The notes beneath the pieces are model-generated. The model ran no database searches. It saw only the letters and a list, made by a program, of their open reading frames with translations, and was not told the DNA's origin. This document shows, piece by piece, positions 25,185-37,800 of a DNA stretch of 64,000 nt (position 1 is the stretch's first letter; the number at the start of each line of letters is the position of its first letter). The stretch is from positions 62,001 to 126,000 of the forward strand of contig JAIXWG010000031.1 of the NCBI GenBank assembly GCA_027482245.1. The letters run 5' to 3'. The stretch is from Acetobacteraceae bacterium (lineage in GTDB: Bacteria; Pseudomonadota; Alphaproteobacteria; Acetobacterales; Acetobacteraceae). The translations under genes were made by a program, and so were the position numbers.

Positions 25185-26588
25185 TCAGCGCGGCCACAAG
25201 CGCGTGGTCAAGCCACCGGACCGGGACAGCCTGACCCAGCGTGCCAGCATCAGGCCCGCCACGATGAACAGCCCCGTCGCCAGTCCGGACCAGATGCCGA
25301 TGGGCCCGAGTCCCGCCGGGAAGGCCAGCGCCACGCCGACCGGCAGGCCGATGACCCAGTAGCCGAGGCCCGCCAGCAGCATCGGCACGCGCGTGTCCTT
25401 CAGTCCGCGCAGCGCGCCCGCCGCCACCGCCTGCGCGCCATCCGCCAGCTGGAACAGCCCCGCCACCAGCAGCAGGGTGGTGGCGAGCGTCGCGGTCTCC
25501 GTCGCACCGGGATTGGCCGCATCCAGGAACAGCCAGGCGATCGGCCCGCCCGCCAGCAGCAGCAGGCCGGCCGCCAGCGCCATGAAGCCCGCCCCGAAGC
25601 CGATCGCGACCCAGCCCGCCCGCGCCGCCGCGGCCGGCCGCCCGGCGCCGGTCGCGAGCCCGACCCGCGCCGTCGCCGCCTGGCCGACGCCCATCGGCAC
25701 CATGAAGGTCATGGCCGCCACCTGCACCGCGATGGCATGCGCCGCGACGGCCAGCGCGCCGAGCCAGCCCATGGCGAGGGCGGCGGCGGAGAAGACCGTG
25801 ATCTCCAGCGCCATGGCGCCGGCGATAGGCAGGCCGATCGCCACCACCTCCCGCAGCCTCGCCGCATCGAAGCGCCAGAGCCGGCCGAACAGGTGGTAGC
25901 GCCGCAGCCGCCGGTCCCGCGCGATCATCGCCACCAGCCCCGCCAGCATGGCGAGGTTGCAGAGCGCGGAGGCGAAGCCCGCCCCCGCGACGCCCATGGC
26001 CGGCAGGCCGAGCCCGCCATGGATCAGCCAGAAGTTGAGCGGGATGTTCAGCGCGATGCCGAAGCCAGCGACGATCAGCGCCGCATTCGGCCGCTGCTCC
26101 GCCGCCAGGAAGCCGCGCAGCACGACGAAGCCGCAGAACAGCGGCATGCCCCACATCATGGCCCCCACATAGCGGGCCGCCAGCGCCGCCAGCTGCGGTT
26201 CCTGGCCGAGCGCCAGCAGCACCGCTTCCGTGTTCCACAACAGCAGCCAGGTGGGGATGGTGCCGGCGGCGACCGCCCAGAAGGCGGCGCGCACATCCCG
26301 CCGCATGCCCCGCAGATGCCCCCGCCCCCGCCCGCGCGTCTGCGCGCAGAGCGGCGCGGCCGCGAGCGCCAGGCCGAAGGTGGGGGCAAGGGCGGCGAAG
26401 TAGAGGTTGCTGCCGAGCGTCGCCGCCGCGAGTTCCGCCGTGCCGACCCGCCCGAGGAAGACCGAATCGGTCAGGCCGAGCGCGAACTGGCTGAGGTTGG
26501 TCAGCACCAGCGGCCAGGCCAGCGCCAGCATCGCCCACCATTCCGCGGCCCAGGCGCCCCGCTGCTTCCCCCCGGCATTCCCATCCAT
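25185..26588 (-). CDS. MATE family efflux transporter
   Basis: The 467-residue inner-membrane protein has twelve hydrophobic helices in two repeats. The MATE (NorM-like) pattern is seen in LAWPLVLTNLSQFALGLTDSVFLGRVGTAEL at the N-terminus and in the second half at IGLPIAGAMALEITVFSAAALAMGWLG. These antiporters expel cationic drugs and metabolites using Na+ or H+. The ATG at 26588 is chosen because the upstream extension is not membrane-like; 26600 is an alternative. First gene of the operon with the thioesterase and asparaginase. Confidence 0.9.
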   Translation of the reverse strand: MDGNAGGKQRGAWAAEWWAMLALAWPLVLTNLSQFALGLTDSVFLGRVGTAELAAATLGSNLYFAALAPTFGLALAAAPLCAQTRGRGRGHLRGMRRDVRAAFWAVAAGTIPTWLLLWNTEAVLLALGQEPQLAALAARYVGAMMWGMPLFCGFVVLRGFLAAEQRPNAALIVAGFGIALNIPLNFWLIHGGLGLPAMGVAGAGFASALCNLAMLAGLVAMIARDRRLRRYHLFGRLWRFDAARLREVVAIGLPIAGAMALEITVFSAAALAMGWLGALAVAAHAIAVQVAAMTFMVPMGVGQAATARVGLATGAGRPAAAARAGWVAIGFGAGFMALAAGLLLLAGGPIAWLFLDAANPGATETATLATTLLLVAGLFQLADGAQAVAAGALRGLKDTRVPMLLAGLGYWVIGLPVGVALAFPAGLGPIGIWSGLATGLFIVAGLMLARWVRLSRSGGLTTRLWPR

Positions 26589-26703
26589 GCGCCTGCCCAT
26601 AGCGCGGCGCGGGCGCCCTGTCGCATCGCCATGCGCTGACCATGCTTGGGGCGGCGCCATGGCTGCGCTTAGGATGCGGGCAACAGACCCGGAGACACGG
26701 TCC

Positions 26704-27735
26704 ATGAAGCGACGCAACATCCTGGCCGCACCGGCCCTCGTGGCCGGCGCCGCCGTCCTGCCGGGCGCCGCCCAGGCGCAGGCCCGCATCGTCACCGAGG
26801 AGTTCATGGTCCCCGCCACGGATGGGCAGGGGGAGATCTTCGTCCGCAACAAGCGGCCGGAGGGGCTCGCGGCCTCCGCCAGCCGCACCATCCTCTTCGT
26901 CCATGGCGCGACCTATCCCGCGCATTCCGCCTTCGACCTGCCGCTCGGCGGCCTGTCCTGGATGGACTACATCGCGGGGCGCGGCTTCGATGTCTGGTGC
27001 ATGGACCTGCGTGGCTATGGCCGCAGCTCTCGCCCCGCCGCGATGTCGCAGCCGCCGGAGGCGAATCCGCCGCTGATGAAGGGGGAGCAGGCGGTGGCCG
27101 ACATCGCCGCCGTCTCCGCCTTCGTGCGCAACCGCCGGTCCCTGCCGAAGCTGGTCCATATGGGCTGGTCCTGGGGCACGTCGCTGATGGGCCGCTTCGC
27201 CGCGGACAACCCCGCGCTGGTGGAGCGCTTGGTGCTCTACGCGCCGGTCTGGCTGCGGGAGAAGGCGGAGGGTCCGGTGCCGACGCTCGGCGCCTATCGC
27301 AGCGTGACGCAGGCGCAGGCGCGGGAGCGCTGGCTGACTGGCGTGCCGGAGGGCAAGCGGGACGCGCTGATTCCGCCGGGCTGGTTCGAGCATTGGGCCG
27401 GCGTCACCTGGGCGAGCGATCCGGAGGGGCTGCGCCAGAACCCCTCCGTGCTCCGCGCGCCGAACGGCTCCCAATCCGATTCCTGGGAGTTCTGGCGGGC
27501 GGACCGCCCCTTCTTCGACCCGGCCAAGATCACCGCGCCGACGCTGCTGGTGGTGGCGGAATGGGACCAGGACACGCCGCCGGGCCTCGCCGTCGCGCTG
27601 TTCCCGAAGCTCACCAACAGCCCCGGCAAGCGCCTGGTGATGCTGGCCGAGGGCACGCACACCATCATGATGGAGCGCAACCGCGGCACGCTGTTCCAGG
27701 CCGTGCAGGTCTTCCTGGAGGAAGCGGCGGCCTGA
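26704..27735 (+). CDS. Exported alpha/beta-hydrolase
   Basis: The 343-residue protein starts MKRRNILAAPALVAGAAVLPGAAQAQA in composition: a twin-arginine-like basic start, a hydrophobic core and an AxA site near residue 25, so it is probably periplasmic. The hydrolase core shows FVHGATYPAHSAF (oxyanion loop), DLRGYGRSSRP and the nucleophile elbow GWSWG near 153. The Asp (VVAEWDQDTPP) and His (EGTHTIMME) complete the triad. The substrate is unknown. It stands alone before the sugar-acid cluster. Confidence 0.85.
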   Translation: MKRRNILAAPALVAGAAVLPGAAQAQARIVTEEFMVPATDGQGEIFVRNKRPEGLAASASRTILFVHGATYPAHSAFDLPLGGLSWMDYIAGRGFDVWCMDLRGYGRSSRPAAMSQPPEANPPLMKGEQAVADIAAVSAFVRNRRSLPKLVHMGWSWGTSLMGRFAADNPALVERLVLYAPVWLREKAEGPVPTLGAYRSVTQAQARERWLTGVPEGKRDALIPPGWFEHWAGVTWASDPEGLRQNPSVLRAPNGSQSDSWEFWRADRPFFDPAKITAPTLLVVAEWDQDTPPGLAVALFPKLTNSPGKRLVMLAEGTHTIMMERNRGTLFQAVQVFLEEAAA

Positions 27736-27881
27736 GGTCCTTCCGGAACGGTCGCGCCGCGGATCGGCAGGCCGTTCCCGACCTTCCCATGCCACCTCGC
27801 CGCGCCCCGCGACGTTGACAGGGGCGCGGCCGGGCCCCTCACTCCTCACCAAGGCGGTCCAACCGCAGGAGGAGCCCGGCC

Positions 27882-30442
<2,561 letters not shown>

Positions 30443-30506
30443 ACCTTCAGCGCGACTTGTCGGTAGCCTCTTCGCGCCCCCGCAATCTTTCTCTATAGGC
30501 GACCCC

Positions 30507-31352
30507 ATGAAGCTCCTCCGCTACGGCCCCCCCGGCCAGGAAAAGCCCGGCCTGCTCGACGCCACCGGCACCATGCGCGACCTGTCCGGCGTGATCCCTG
30601 ATCTCGCGGGCGACGCGCTCTCCCCGGCCGGGCTGGCGAAGCTGGCGGCGCTGGACCCGGCCAGCCTGCCGGCGGTGTCCGGCAGTCCGCGGATCGGCCC
30701 GCCGGTCGCGGGCATGAAGAACTTCGTCTGCATCGGGCTGAACTACGCCGACCACGCGGCGGAGACGGGTGCGGCGATCCCGAAGGAGCCGATCGTCTTC
30801 CTGAAGTCGCTCGGCGCGCTCTGCGGCCCGAATGACGATGTGATGATCCCGAAGAACTCCGTGAAGACGGATTGGGAAGTCGAACTCGCCATCATCATCG
30901 GCAGCACCGCCAAGTGCGTGTCGGAGGATGAGGCGATGAACCATGTCGCCGGCTATGCCGTCTGCAACGACGTCTCCGAGCGCGAGTGGCAGATCGAGCG
31001 CGGCGGGTCCTGGGACAAGGGCAAGGGCTGCGACACCTTCGGCCCGCTCGGCCCCTGGCTCGTGACCAAGGACGAGGTCGCGGACCCGCAGGACCTGGCG
31101 ATGACGCTGGATGTGGACGGCGTCCGCATGCAGGACGGATCGACGCGGACGATGATCTTCGGCGTCCGGCACCTCGTGCACTACGTGTCCCACTTCATCA
31201 CGCTGCATCCGGGCGACGTCATCTCCACGGGCACGCCGCCGGGCGTGGGCCTCGGCAAGAAGCCGCCGATGTTTCTGAAGGCGGGCCAGACCATGACGCT
31301 GTCCATCCAGGGCCTGGGCGAACAGACCCAGCGCACCGTGGCCTACGAATGA
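30507..31352 (+). CDS. FAH family hydrolase (2,4-diketo-3-deoxy sugar acid type)
   Basis: The 281-residue protein has an N-terminal substrate-recognition domain and a C-terminal fumarylacetoacetase fold. The metal-binding motif NYADHAAETG is near residue 85, and EVELAIIIG near 125 and GYAVCNDVSEREWQ near 150 supply acidic ligands. DVISTGTPPGVGLGKKPP ends the active site. It probably cleaves a 2,4-diketo-3-deoxy acid to pyruvate plus an aldehyde acid or lactate. The start at 30507 avoids overlap with the SDR. Third gene of the sugar-acid operon. Confidence 0.88.
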   Translation: MKLLRYGPPGQEKPGLLDATGTMRDLSGVIPDLAGDALSPAGLAKLAALDPASLPAVSGSPRIGPPVAGMKNFVCIGLNYADHAAETGAAIPKEPIVFLKSLGALCGPNDDVMIPKNSVKTDWEVELAIIIGSTAKCVSEDEAMNHVAGYAVCNDVSEREWQIERGGSWDKGKGCDTFGPLGPWLVTKDEVADPQDLAMTLDVDGVRMQDGSTRTMIFGVRHLVHYVSHFITLHPGDVISTGTPPGVGLGKKPPMFLKAGQTMTLSIQGLGEQTQRTVAYE

Positions 31353-31376
31353 TTCGACATCAGGGGAATTGAGAGC

Positions 31377-31568
31377 ATGGCCGACAGCAGCGAGAACGGG
31401 CGTTACCAGGTCGTCGCCTGCCCGGTGGGCACGGGGATGTTCGTGGTCCTGGTGGACAGCGTGAATGGCCGTTCCTGGAAGCTGAGCTTCGAGGCGAACA
31501 ACGTCTCCGGCTGGCGGCCGCTGAAGTTCCTCGACCTCAACGCGCCGGCGGCGCCCCCCGCACCCTGA
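31377..31568 (+). CDS. Small hypothetical protein
   Basis: The 63-residue protein has a beta-rich centre (RYQVVACPVGTGMFVVLVDS, then SWKLSF) and a Pro/Ala tail. It follows the FAH gene by 24 bases and precedes the YdhR-like gene by one base, so it is probably co-transcribed. An AATTGAGAG sequence precedes the ATG. No family was recognised. Confidence 0.55.
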   Translation: MADSSENGRYQVVACPVGTGMFVVLVDSVNGRSWKLSFEANNVSGWRPLKFLDLNAPAAPPAP

Positions 31569-31569
31569 G

Positions 31570-31899
31570 ATGAGCGACGGCCCCGTCGTCATCTTCGTCG
31601 ACTTCGCCAACCACGACTTCAGCGCCGGGCGGACCGAGGCGCTGAAGCCGATGGCGGAGGAGATCGGCCGCGCGCCGGGTTTTCTCTGGAAGATCTGGAC
31701 CGAGGATCGCGCAGCGGGTCGCGCCGGCGGTGTCTATCTGTTCGAGAACCGCGCGCTGGCGGAAACCTATGTCGAGGCGCATCGCGTGCGCCTCGCGAAG
31801 CGCGGCGTGCATGAGATGGTCGCGGAATACCGCACCATCAACGCCGCGCTGAGTGCCATCAACGGCGCGCCGGTCGGTCAGGCCTCCGCGGGCCAGTAG
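31570..31899 (+). CDS. YdhR-like ferredoxin-fold monooxygenase family protein
   Basis: The 109-residue protein matches the YdhR family: a short VVIFVDFANHDF start, GFLWKIWTEDRAAGRAGGVYLFENRALAETYVEAH, then an IN..LSAIN tail. The family has a dimeric alpha/beta barrel like small monooxygenases, but the reaction is not settled. The stop overlaps the convergent VOC gene by 22 bases. Confidence 0.8.
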   Translation: MSDGPVVIFVDFANHDFSAGRTEALKPMAEEIGRAPGFLWKIWTEDRAAGRAGGVYLFENRALAETYVEAHRVRLAKRGVHEMVAEYRTINAALSAINGAPVGQASAGQ

Positions 31900-32282
31900 G
31901 TGCCGAAGGACCAGACATGGCCTTCGGGATCACGGACCGAGAAGTCGCGCGATCCATAATCCGTCGTCTCCAGCGGCCGGACGATGGCGGCGCCCGCCGC
32001 CACTGCCCGGTCGTGCAGCGCATCCGGATCGTCGCATCGCCCATAGACGGACCCGGTGACGCCACCGAGCGTACCCGGCGCCTGCCCGAAGGCGTCTTCG
32101 CGCACCGACCCCAGCATGACGAGGCCCGCGCGGCCGCAATGCAACTCCGCATGCGCGATGCCGCCGGCGCCATCCGGCACGACCAGGCCGCGCCGGAAGC
32201 CGAAGGCGCGTTCCAGCCAGTCGAGCGCCGCGGGCGCATCGCGGTAGCGGAGGCAGGGGCAGAGCATGCCGTGGGACGCCAT
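31878..32282 (-). CDS. VOC superfamily (glyoxalase-like) protein
   Basis: The 134-residue protein has two beta-alpha-beta-beta-beta halves, beginning HGMLCPCLRYRDAPAALDWLERAFGFR and ending DYGSRDFSVRDPEGHVWSFGTY, the pattern of glyoxalase/bleomycin-resistance proteins. Function cannot be assigned. Two ATGs lie six bases apart; the one at 32282 has AGGAG at the better spacing of seven bases. It stands alone. Confidence 0.85.
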   Translation of the reverse strand: MASHGMLCPCLRYRDAPAALDWLERAFGFRRGLVVPDGAGGIAHAELHCGRAGLVMLGSVREDAFGQAPGTLGGVTGSVYGRCDDPDALHDRAVAAGAAIVRPLETTDYGSRDFSVRDPEGHVWSFGTYWPAEA

Positions 32283-32412
32283 GGCCATTCTCCTGGTTCG
32301 GTAGCCCAGGATAGCGCCAGGGCCTGGCGCAGGCGTCGAGAAAGGGTGGGGACCGTTCGACGAAGAGGCGCGGCAGTCCCGTGGCAGGCCGTCGGGGTGC
32401 CGCGCCGCCGGC

Positions 32413-32604
32413 TCAGAACTTTGCCGGCCAGGGCTTCTGGCCGCGTTCCTCGGCCAGCTCCTGCAGGCGCTTCAGCATCTCCCGCTTCTCCGGCGTGCGG
32501 CGGCGGCCCGAATTCATCATCGCCTCCGCGGGGGGGATGACGACGCCTTCGGCCAGTTTCTGGCGGATTTGCGCCAGTCGTTCCTCGATCGTGATGCGCT
32601 TCAT
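32413..32604 (-). CDS. Small charged protein downstream of the nucleotidyltransferase
   Basis: The 63-residue protein is strongly helical and charged (ITIEERLAQIRQKLAEG, then EKREMLKRLQELAEERG) with a break in the middle. Its ATG overlaps the nucleotidyltransferase stop by four bases (ATGA), so the two are translationally coupled. It could be the antitoxin or a partner of the module. No known antitoxin DNA-binding fold is obvious. Confidence 0.65.
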   Translation of the reverse strand: MKRITIEERLAQIRQKLAEGVVIPPAEAMMNSGRRRTPEKREMLKRLQELAEERGQKPWPAKF

Positions 32605-33167
32605 GGCCGGTGGCTCCTCAGCGTCGCCAGGTCGGCGGCGCCGGCGGTCTCCTCGATGATCCGGCGGTCAAGATAGGCATCATCGATATCCATTGCCAGT
32701 TCGAGCAGCAGGACCGCTTGCGAAAGGCGCGCCTGGTCGCGCCGGTCGCTGGCTTCCCACTGTCCCATCCGGTCGGCGATCAGGTCCTCCACGGCGGCGA
32801 GCGGGATGGGACCCGCAGGGCGGTCGAGCAGCCGGATACGCTGGCGATCACCGCGGCCATCGAAATAGCCACCGGAGACGAATTCGATGCCGATCGGGAG
32901 GTCGGCATGGAAGAAGCCGCCGAGCTTGCGCCCGGGCCGGCTTTCCCGCGTGAAGCCCACCTCGGCCAGGGCTTCCTCCATCATCGCCTCCGTCCCGCCG
33001 AGGAGGTCGAAGTCACCGGTGGTGATGGCGCTGGTGGTCTCGATCTCGACCACGGCACCACCGACCAGGACAGGCAGGACGCCACCTTTAGCCTGCACAA
33101 TGGCGCAGGCCTTCGCCAGCAGGTCGAGCGCCGCGAGGAATTCCGGCCTGTAGTCCGGGTCGCTCAC
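32601..33167 (-). CDS. AbiEii/MNT-like nucleotidyltransferase
   Basis: The 188-residue protein has the nucleotidyltransferase signature: GG at 36-37 followed by TTGDFDLL, with the two metal-binding aspartates at 52 and 54. It resembles DUF6036/AbiEii-type minimal nucleotidyltransferases, some of which act as toxins or antitoxins. The start is GTG at 33167; a second in-frame GTG at 33191 overlaps the uxaA stop and arose from a 24-base tandem duplication. Coupling to the 63-residue gene downstream suggests a two-gene module. Target unknown. Confidence 0.75.
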   Translation of the reverse strand: MSDPDYRPEFLAALDLLAKACAIVQAKGGVLPVLVGGAVVEIETTSAITTGDFDLLGGTEAMMEEALAEVGFTRESRPGRKLGGFFHADLPIGIEFVSGGYFDGRGDRQRIRLLDRPAGPIPLAAVEDLIADRMGQWEASDRRDQARLSQAVLLLELAMDIDDAYLDRRIIEETAGAADLATLRSHRP

Positions 33168-33203
33168 ATGGTCGCGCCCTGGCCCGCTCACATGGTTGCG
33201 CCC
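33162..33203. repeat. 24-base tandem duplication at the uxaA 3' end
   Basis: A 24-base unit starting GCTCACATGGTCGCGCCC (33162-33185) is followed by a second copy of its first 18 bases at 33186-33203 with one mismatch. The second copy contains the uxaA stop codon. The first supplies the GTG of the nucleotidyltransferase gene. The duplication keeps reading frame. Confidence 0.85.
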
Positions 33204-34723
33204 AGCGTCCACGGCGCGAACTCGGCGCCCCCGAAGTCGTAGGCTTCGCTCTTCGTCCGCTCCCCGCTCGCCACCCGCAGGATCAGGTCGAAGATGCGCT
33301 GGCCGCATTCGGCCACGCTCTCCTCCCCCGTGACGATCCCGCCGCAATTGATGTCCATGTCCTCCGACATCCGCTCATACATCGCGGAATTGGTCGCGAG
33401 CTTGATGGAGGGCGCGGGCTTGCAGCCGAAGACGCTGCCGCGGCCGGTGGTGAAGCAGACCATGTTGGCCCCGCCCGCCACCTGGCCGGTTGCCGCCACC
33501 GGGTCGTAGCCCGGCGTGTCCATGAAGACGAAGCCCTTCGCCGTAACCGGCTCCGCATAGCGATAGACCTCGACCAGGTTGGTGCTGCCCGCCTTGGCCA
33601 TGGCGCCGAGCGACTTCTCCAGGATCGTCGTCAGCCCACCCGCCTTGTTGCCGGGGGAGGGGTTGGCGTTCATCTCGGCGCCCTCGCGCTCCGTATATTC
33701 CTCCCACCAGCGCATCAGGCCGACCAGCTTCTCGCCGACCTCGCGGCTGACCGCGCGGCGCGTCAGCAGATGCTCCGCGCCATAGGTCTCGGGCGTCTCG
33801 GACAGGATCACGGTGCCGCCGTGGCGGACCAGCAGGTCGGAGGCGACGCCGAGCGCCGGATTGGCGGTGATGCCGGAATAGCCGTCCGATCCGCCGCATT
33901 GCAGGGCCAGAGTCAGCTCGCTGGCCGGAATCGCCTCCCGCACCGCCTGGTTGGATTCGGCCAGGACCTCCCGCACGAAGGCGATGCCGGCCTCCACGGT
34001 CTTCCGCGTGCCGCCCATCTCCTGGATGTCCATGTTCCGCAGCCGGCCCGCCAGGCGCTGCTCCTCCAGCATCGGGCCCAGCTGGTTGACCTCGCAGCCC
34101 AGCCCGATGGCGATGACATGGCTGAAGTTCACATGCCGCGCGAAGCCCGCCAGCGTCCGGCGCAGCAGCTTCAGCGGCTCCCCCATCGTCATGCCGCAGC
34201 CGGTCTTGTGGGTTAGCGCCACCACGCCGTCCACATTCGGGAAATCGGCCAGCGGATCGGTGCCGGTGAAGGGGTTCTTCTTGAAGGCGTCGGCGATCAG
34301 TTCCGCCACATGGGCGGAGCAGTTCACAGAGGTGACGATGCCGATGTAGTTGCGCGTCGCTGCACGGCCATCCGCGCGGCGGAAGCCCTGGAAGGTGGCG
34401 GCGGGCAGGATAAGGGGCGTCGGCTTTGCGTCCACCCCCCAGGCATAGTCCTTGGCGAAGTCCCCCATGGCGCAGTTGTGGGTGTGCACCCAGTCCCCGG
34501 GCTGGATGACTTCCGTCGCGAAGCCGATGATCTGGCCGTAGCGCCGGATGGCGTCGCCCACGGCATGGGCGCGGATCGCCACCTTGTGGCCCGGCGGTAC
34601 GCGGCGGTCGCGGACCGAGACGCCCTCCATCACCGGGGTGCCCGGCGGCAGGCCGATGCGGGCGATCAGGACCGTGTCATCGCCGCCGAGGCGGATCACG
34701 GGGGGCAGGGTGCGGGCGTCCAT
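33188..34723 (-). CDS. UxaA/altronate-dehydratase family enzyme
   Basis: The 511-residue protein has an N-terminal SAF-like domain (VSVRDRRVPPGHKVAIRA) and a C-terminal GD_AH domain with THNCAMGDFAKDY, NYIGIVTSVNCSAH and the iron/active-site region ALQCGGSDGYSGITANPALG. Members dehydrate altronate or galactarate to 2-keto-3-deoxy acids. With the IlvD-SDR-FAH operon about 3.5 kb upstream in the opposite orientation, it suggests a broader sugar-acid catabolic locus. The ATG at 34723 gives normal length; the open frame beyond it is not protein-like. Confidence 0.92.
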   Translation of the reverse strand: MDARTLPPVIRLGGDDTVLIARIGLPPGTPVMEGVSVRDRRVPPGHKVAIRAHAVGDAIRRYGQIIGFATEVIQPGDWVHTHNCAMGDFAKDYAWGVDAKPTPLILPAATFQGFRRADGRAATRNYIGIVTSVNCSAHVAELIADAFKKNPFTGTDPLADFPNVDGVVALTHKTGCGMTMGEPLKLLRRTLAGFARHVNFSHVIAIGLGCEVNQLGPMLEEQRLAGRLRNMDIQEMGGTRKTVEAGIAFVREVLAESNQAVREAIPASELTLALQCGGSDGYSGITANPALGVASDLLVRHGGTVILSETPETYGAEHLLTRRAVSREVGEKLVGLMRWWEEYTEREGAEMNANPSPGNKAGGLTTILEKSLGAMAKAGSTNLVEVYRYAEPVTAKGFVFMDTPGYDPVAATGQVAGGANMVCFTTGRGSVFGCKPAPSIKLATNSAMYERMSEDMDINCGGIVTGEESVAECGQRIFDLILRVASGERTKSEAYDFGGAEFAPWTLGATM

Positions 34724-34806
34724 GGCAGCGTTCCTCTTTGCGCCCAGCTTACGCCAGCCGGGCCGCACGCCAAGCGCGAAGCGCGACGGGGCCTGATCGC
34801 GAAGCG

Positions 34807-37800
34807 TCACGCCGCTGGACGCATCCCCTCCGGCGCCGGCAATTCCCGCACCACCACGCCCGGCAGCCGCGCCGCCAGCGCCGCCAGATGCGCGTGGTGG
34901 GTGAACAGGATCGTCTGCACCGTGGCACCCAGCCCGGCCAGCAGCGCCAGCCCCGCGCTGGCGCGGCGGTCGTCGAAGGTCGCCAGCAGGTCGTCGGCGA
35001 TGAAGGGCAGGGGCTCCGCCCGCGCCGCCTGCGCCTCCACTGCCGCGACGCGCAGCGCCAGGAACAGCTGGTCCCGCGTCCCCTCGCTCAGCCCCTCCAC
35101 CGGGCATTCGCTGCCATCGCCCCGGCGGGCGCGGATCAGGGTGCGGCGCGCCTCGTCCTCATCCACTACCAGCCCGGCATAGCGGCCTTCGGTCAGCGCC
35201 GCGAAATGGGCGCTGGCGGCGCGCAGCAGCGGACCCTGGCTTTCCTGGCGGATGCGCTCGATCCCCGCCTGCAGCAGGCTGCGCGCCAGGTGGAGGCGAG
35301 CGTAGCGTTCCGCGGCGTGGCGCGCCTCCGCCAGATGGTGCCGCGCCTCCTGCGCATGGGCCACGGCATCCCGCCCGGCTTCCAGCGCCGCGCGGCGGCT
35401 TTCCGCTTCCTGCCGCGCCGCGCCGAGCCCCGTCAGCCGCTGGCGCAGCGCCGCCTGCTCGGCCTCGATGGCGGCGATCCGGGCTTCCGCCTCGTCAGGC
35501 TCAATGGCCTCGGCCTCCGCGCGCAGCGTCTCCTCCGCCAGGCCATCGCCCTGGCGCAGCAGCTCCGCCTCCAGCCCCGCGATGGCGGTGGCGATGGCGT
35601 CGCGCGCCACGGCGCGGCGGATCGCCTCCTCCAGCGCCGGGATGTCCGCGGCACCGGCCTGCGCCGCCAGCTCGGCCAGCGCTGTCCGCGCCGCCTCCTG
35701 CCGTGCCAGCGCCTCCGCCGCCGCGGCCTCCCGCTCCCCGATCCGCTTGGCGAGTTCCGCCACCGTCCCCGTCGCCAGCCGTGCCGCCGCCAGGCGCCGG
35801 GCGAGGCGCGCGGCGACCAGCGCCGCCGCATCCGGGGCCTCCCCCGCCGCCGCGCCGAGTGCCGCCGCTTCCTGGCCAAAGGCGGCGAGTGCGGCCTGCA
35901 TGGCGGCAACGCGCGCCTCGTCGCCGCGCCAGGCCCGCGCCGCCTCCGCGATGCGGGTCCAGGCGCCGAGCGCTGCCTCCACCGCCTCCGCCCCCGATCC
36001 CTCAGCCAGGGCAAGGTCCTGGGCCGCGGCCCCCCATTCCGGCTCGAAGGCGGCGAGCGCCTCACGCCCCGCGCGCAGGCGCGATTCCGCCTCCGCCACC
36101 TGGTCGGCCGCCTGGGCCAGCCGGTCGGCGAGGCGGCGGTGCGCGGCGGCGGCGTCCTCCGCCGCTTCCAGCGCATCCAGCGCCCGCGCCAGCAGGGCCG
36201 CAAGCGGCGCGTCCGGCGCGGCGCCGGGCAGCAGCGGCCGCAGCGCGTCCCGCGCCCGGTCCCGCCGGTCCGCCAGCGCATCGCGCCGCGAAGCCGCCTC
36301 CGCCGCCAGGGCGAGCAGGCGCAGCACCTCCTCCCGCGCCCGGCGCCATTCCGCCATGGCCGCGGGCGCGGCCGGCACGATCCCGGCCGGCGCCCAGAGC
36401 GCCACCCAGCCGGCCTCGGCGGCCGAGGCCTCCCGCGCCGCCGCCTCGATCGCCGCCGCGGCCTCCTCCTGCCGGGTACGGAGCAGCGCGAGGCGCGCCT
36501 GCTTCGCGGCGTAGTCGTTCACGCGCTGCGCGTCGTCGGCCCGCGCATCGGCCAGGCGGTCGGCCTCGTCGCGCAGGGATTCGAACAGGGGGGCGTCGCC
36601 GGCGCCGGCGCGGATCTCCGCCCAGGCCGCGTCGCGCCGGGCGCGGGCGGCGGCGATGACGGCGCGTGTCGGCACCGTCTCCCCGCGCGCCAGGTGCTCC
36701 ACCTCCTCCTCGAGCGCCGCGACCTCGGCGGCGAGCGACGCGGCGGCGCGGCGGGCGGCGTCCAGCGCGGCGGCCGTCGCGTCGAGCCGGCTGGCGGCGG
36801 CGTCCGCCACGGGGCGCAGCGGCAGGGGGCAGGCGGCGAGCGCGGCGGCATCGCCCTGCCACAGCGGCAGGGCCGCCAGCGCGGCGGTCGCCTGGGCGGT
36901 GGCGGCGGCCAGGGCGCGCTCCGCGGCCAGCCATTCCTGTTCCACCTTACCCTCGGCCTGCGCGGCCTCGATCGCGCGCTTCAGCGGGCCGGGCGGCGGC
37001 GGGGGAGGGGAGGCCGCGTGCTGCGCCGCCGCCAGGTCGCGCTTCCGCGTCGCGTCGCGCAGCGCCTCCTCCGCGCTGCGCAGTGCGGTGGCGTATTCGG
37101 TGCGGCGGCGGATCAGGCGCTGCGCGCGGTCCCGCGCGGCGGGGGAGGGCAGGGCATCGCGCAGTGCCTCCGGCGGCCGGTCGCCGCCGATCGCCCCCGC
37201 GGCCTCCGCCACCGCGGCGCGATAGGCTTCGACCTGGCGGAGCACGCCGGGCAGGTCGCGCTCGGCCTCCGCCATCGCCACGCGCTGCGCGGCCAGGGCG
37301 TCGATCCGGTCCTGCAGGGCCAGCACCGCGGCATCGGGGGCGATGGCATCGCGCTCCGCCCGCAGGCGCTCCGCCTCCGCCGCTTCCCGCCGCGCATCCT
37401 CGGCACCCCGGCGAAGCGCCTCCTGCCCTGCGGCGAGGCGCTGGGCGGCATCGGCGGGCAGGCGGGGGGCGTCTGCCACCATGGCCAGGTCCTGCCGCTG
37501 CCGGGCCAGCGGCGCCAGGATGGGCAGCACGCGGCGCAGCCGCTGCAGCCGCGCGGCTTCCGCCGCCAGGGCTGCGGCCTGCCGGGTATCGGCCTCGATC
37601 CGCGCGCGGATATCGGCCAGCGCGGCCTCGGCCTCCGCCCATTCCTTCGGGCGGATGGCGGCTTCCTCGGCCTGGCGGCGCGCCTCGCCCCACGCCTCCG
37701 CCGCGACGGAAAGCGCGCGGTGCCCGCGGCCATCGCCATGCAGCGCCTTCGCCTCCTCATCCAGCCGTTTCAGCGCGGCGCGGAGATGCGGCAGCCCCAT

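Noticed and set aside
27814..27819. TTGACA as a firm promoter of the sugar-acid operon
   Set aside because: No -10 hexamer lies at the proper distance, so it was not listed as a feature.
24724..27852. Very long minus-strand open frame of more than 1,000 codons spanning several genes
   Set aside because: Only its last 144 codons are protein-like; the rest is an open frame caused by high GC over the MATE and hydrolase genes.
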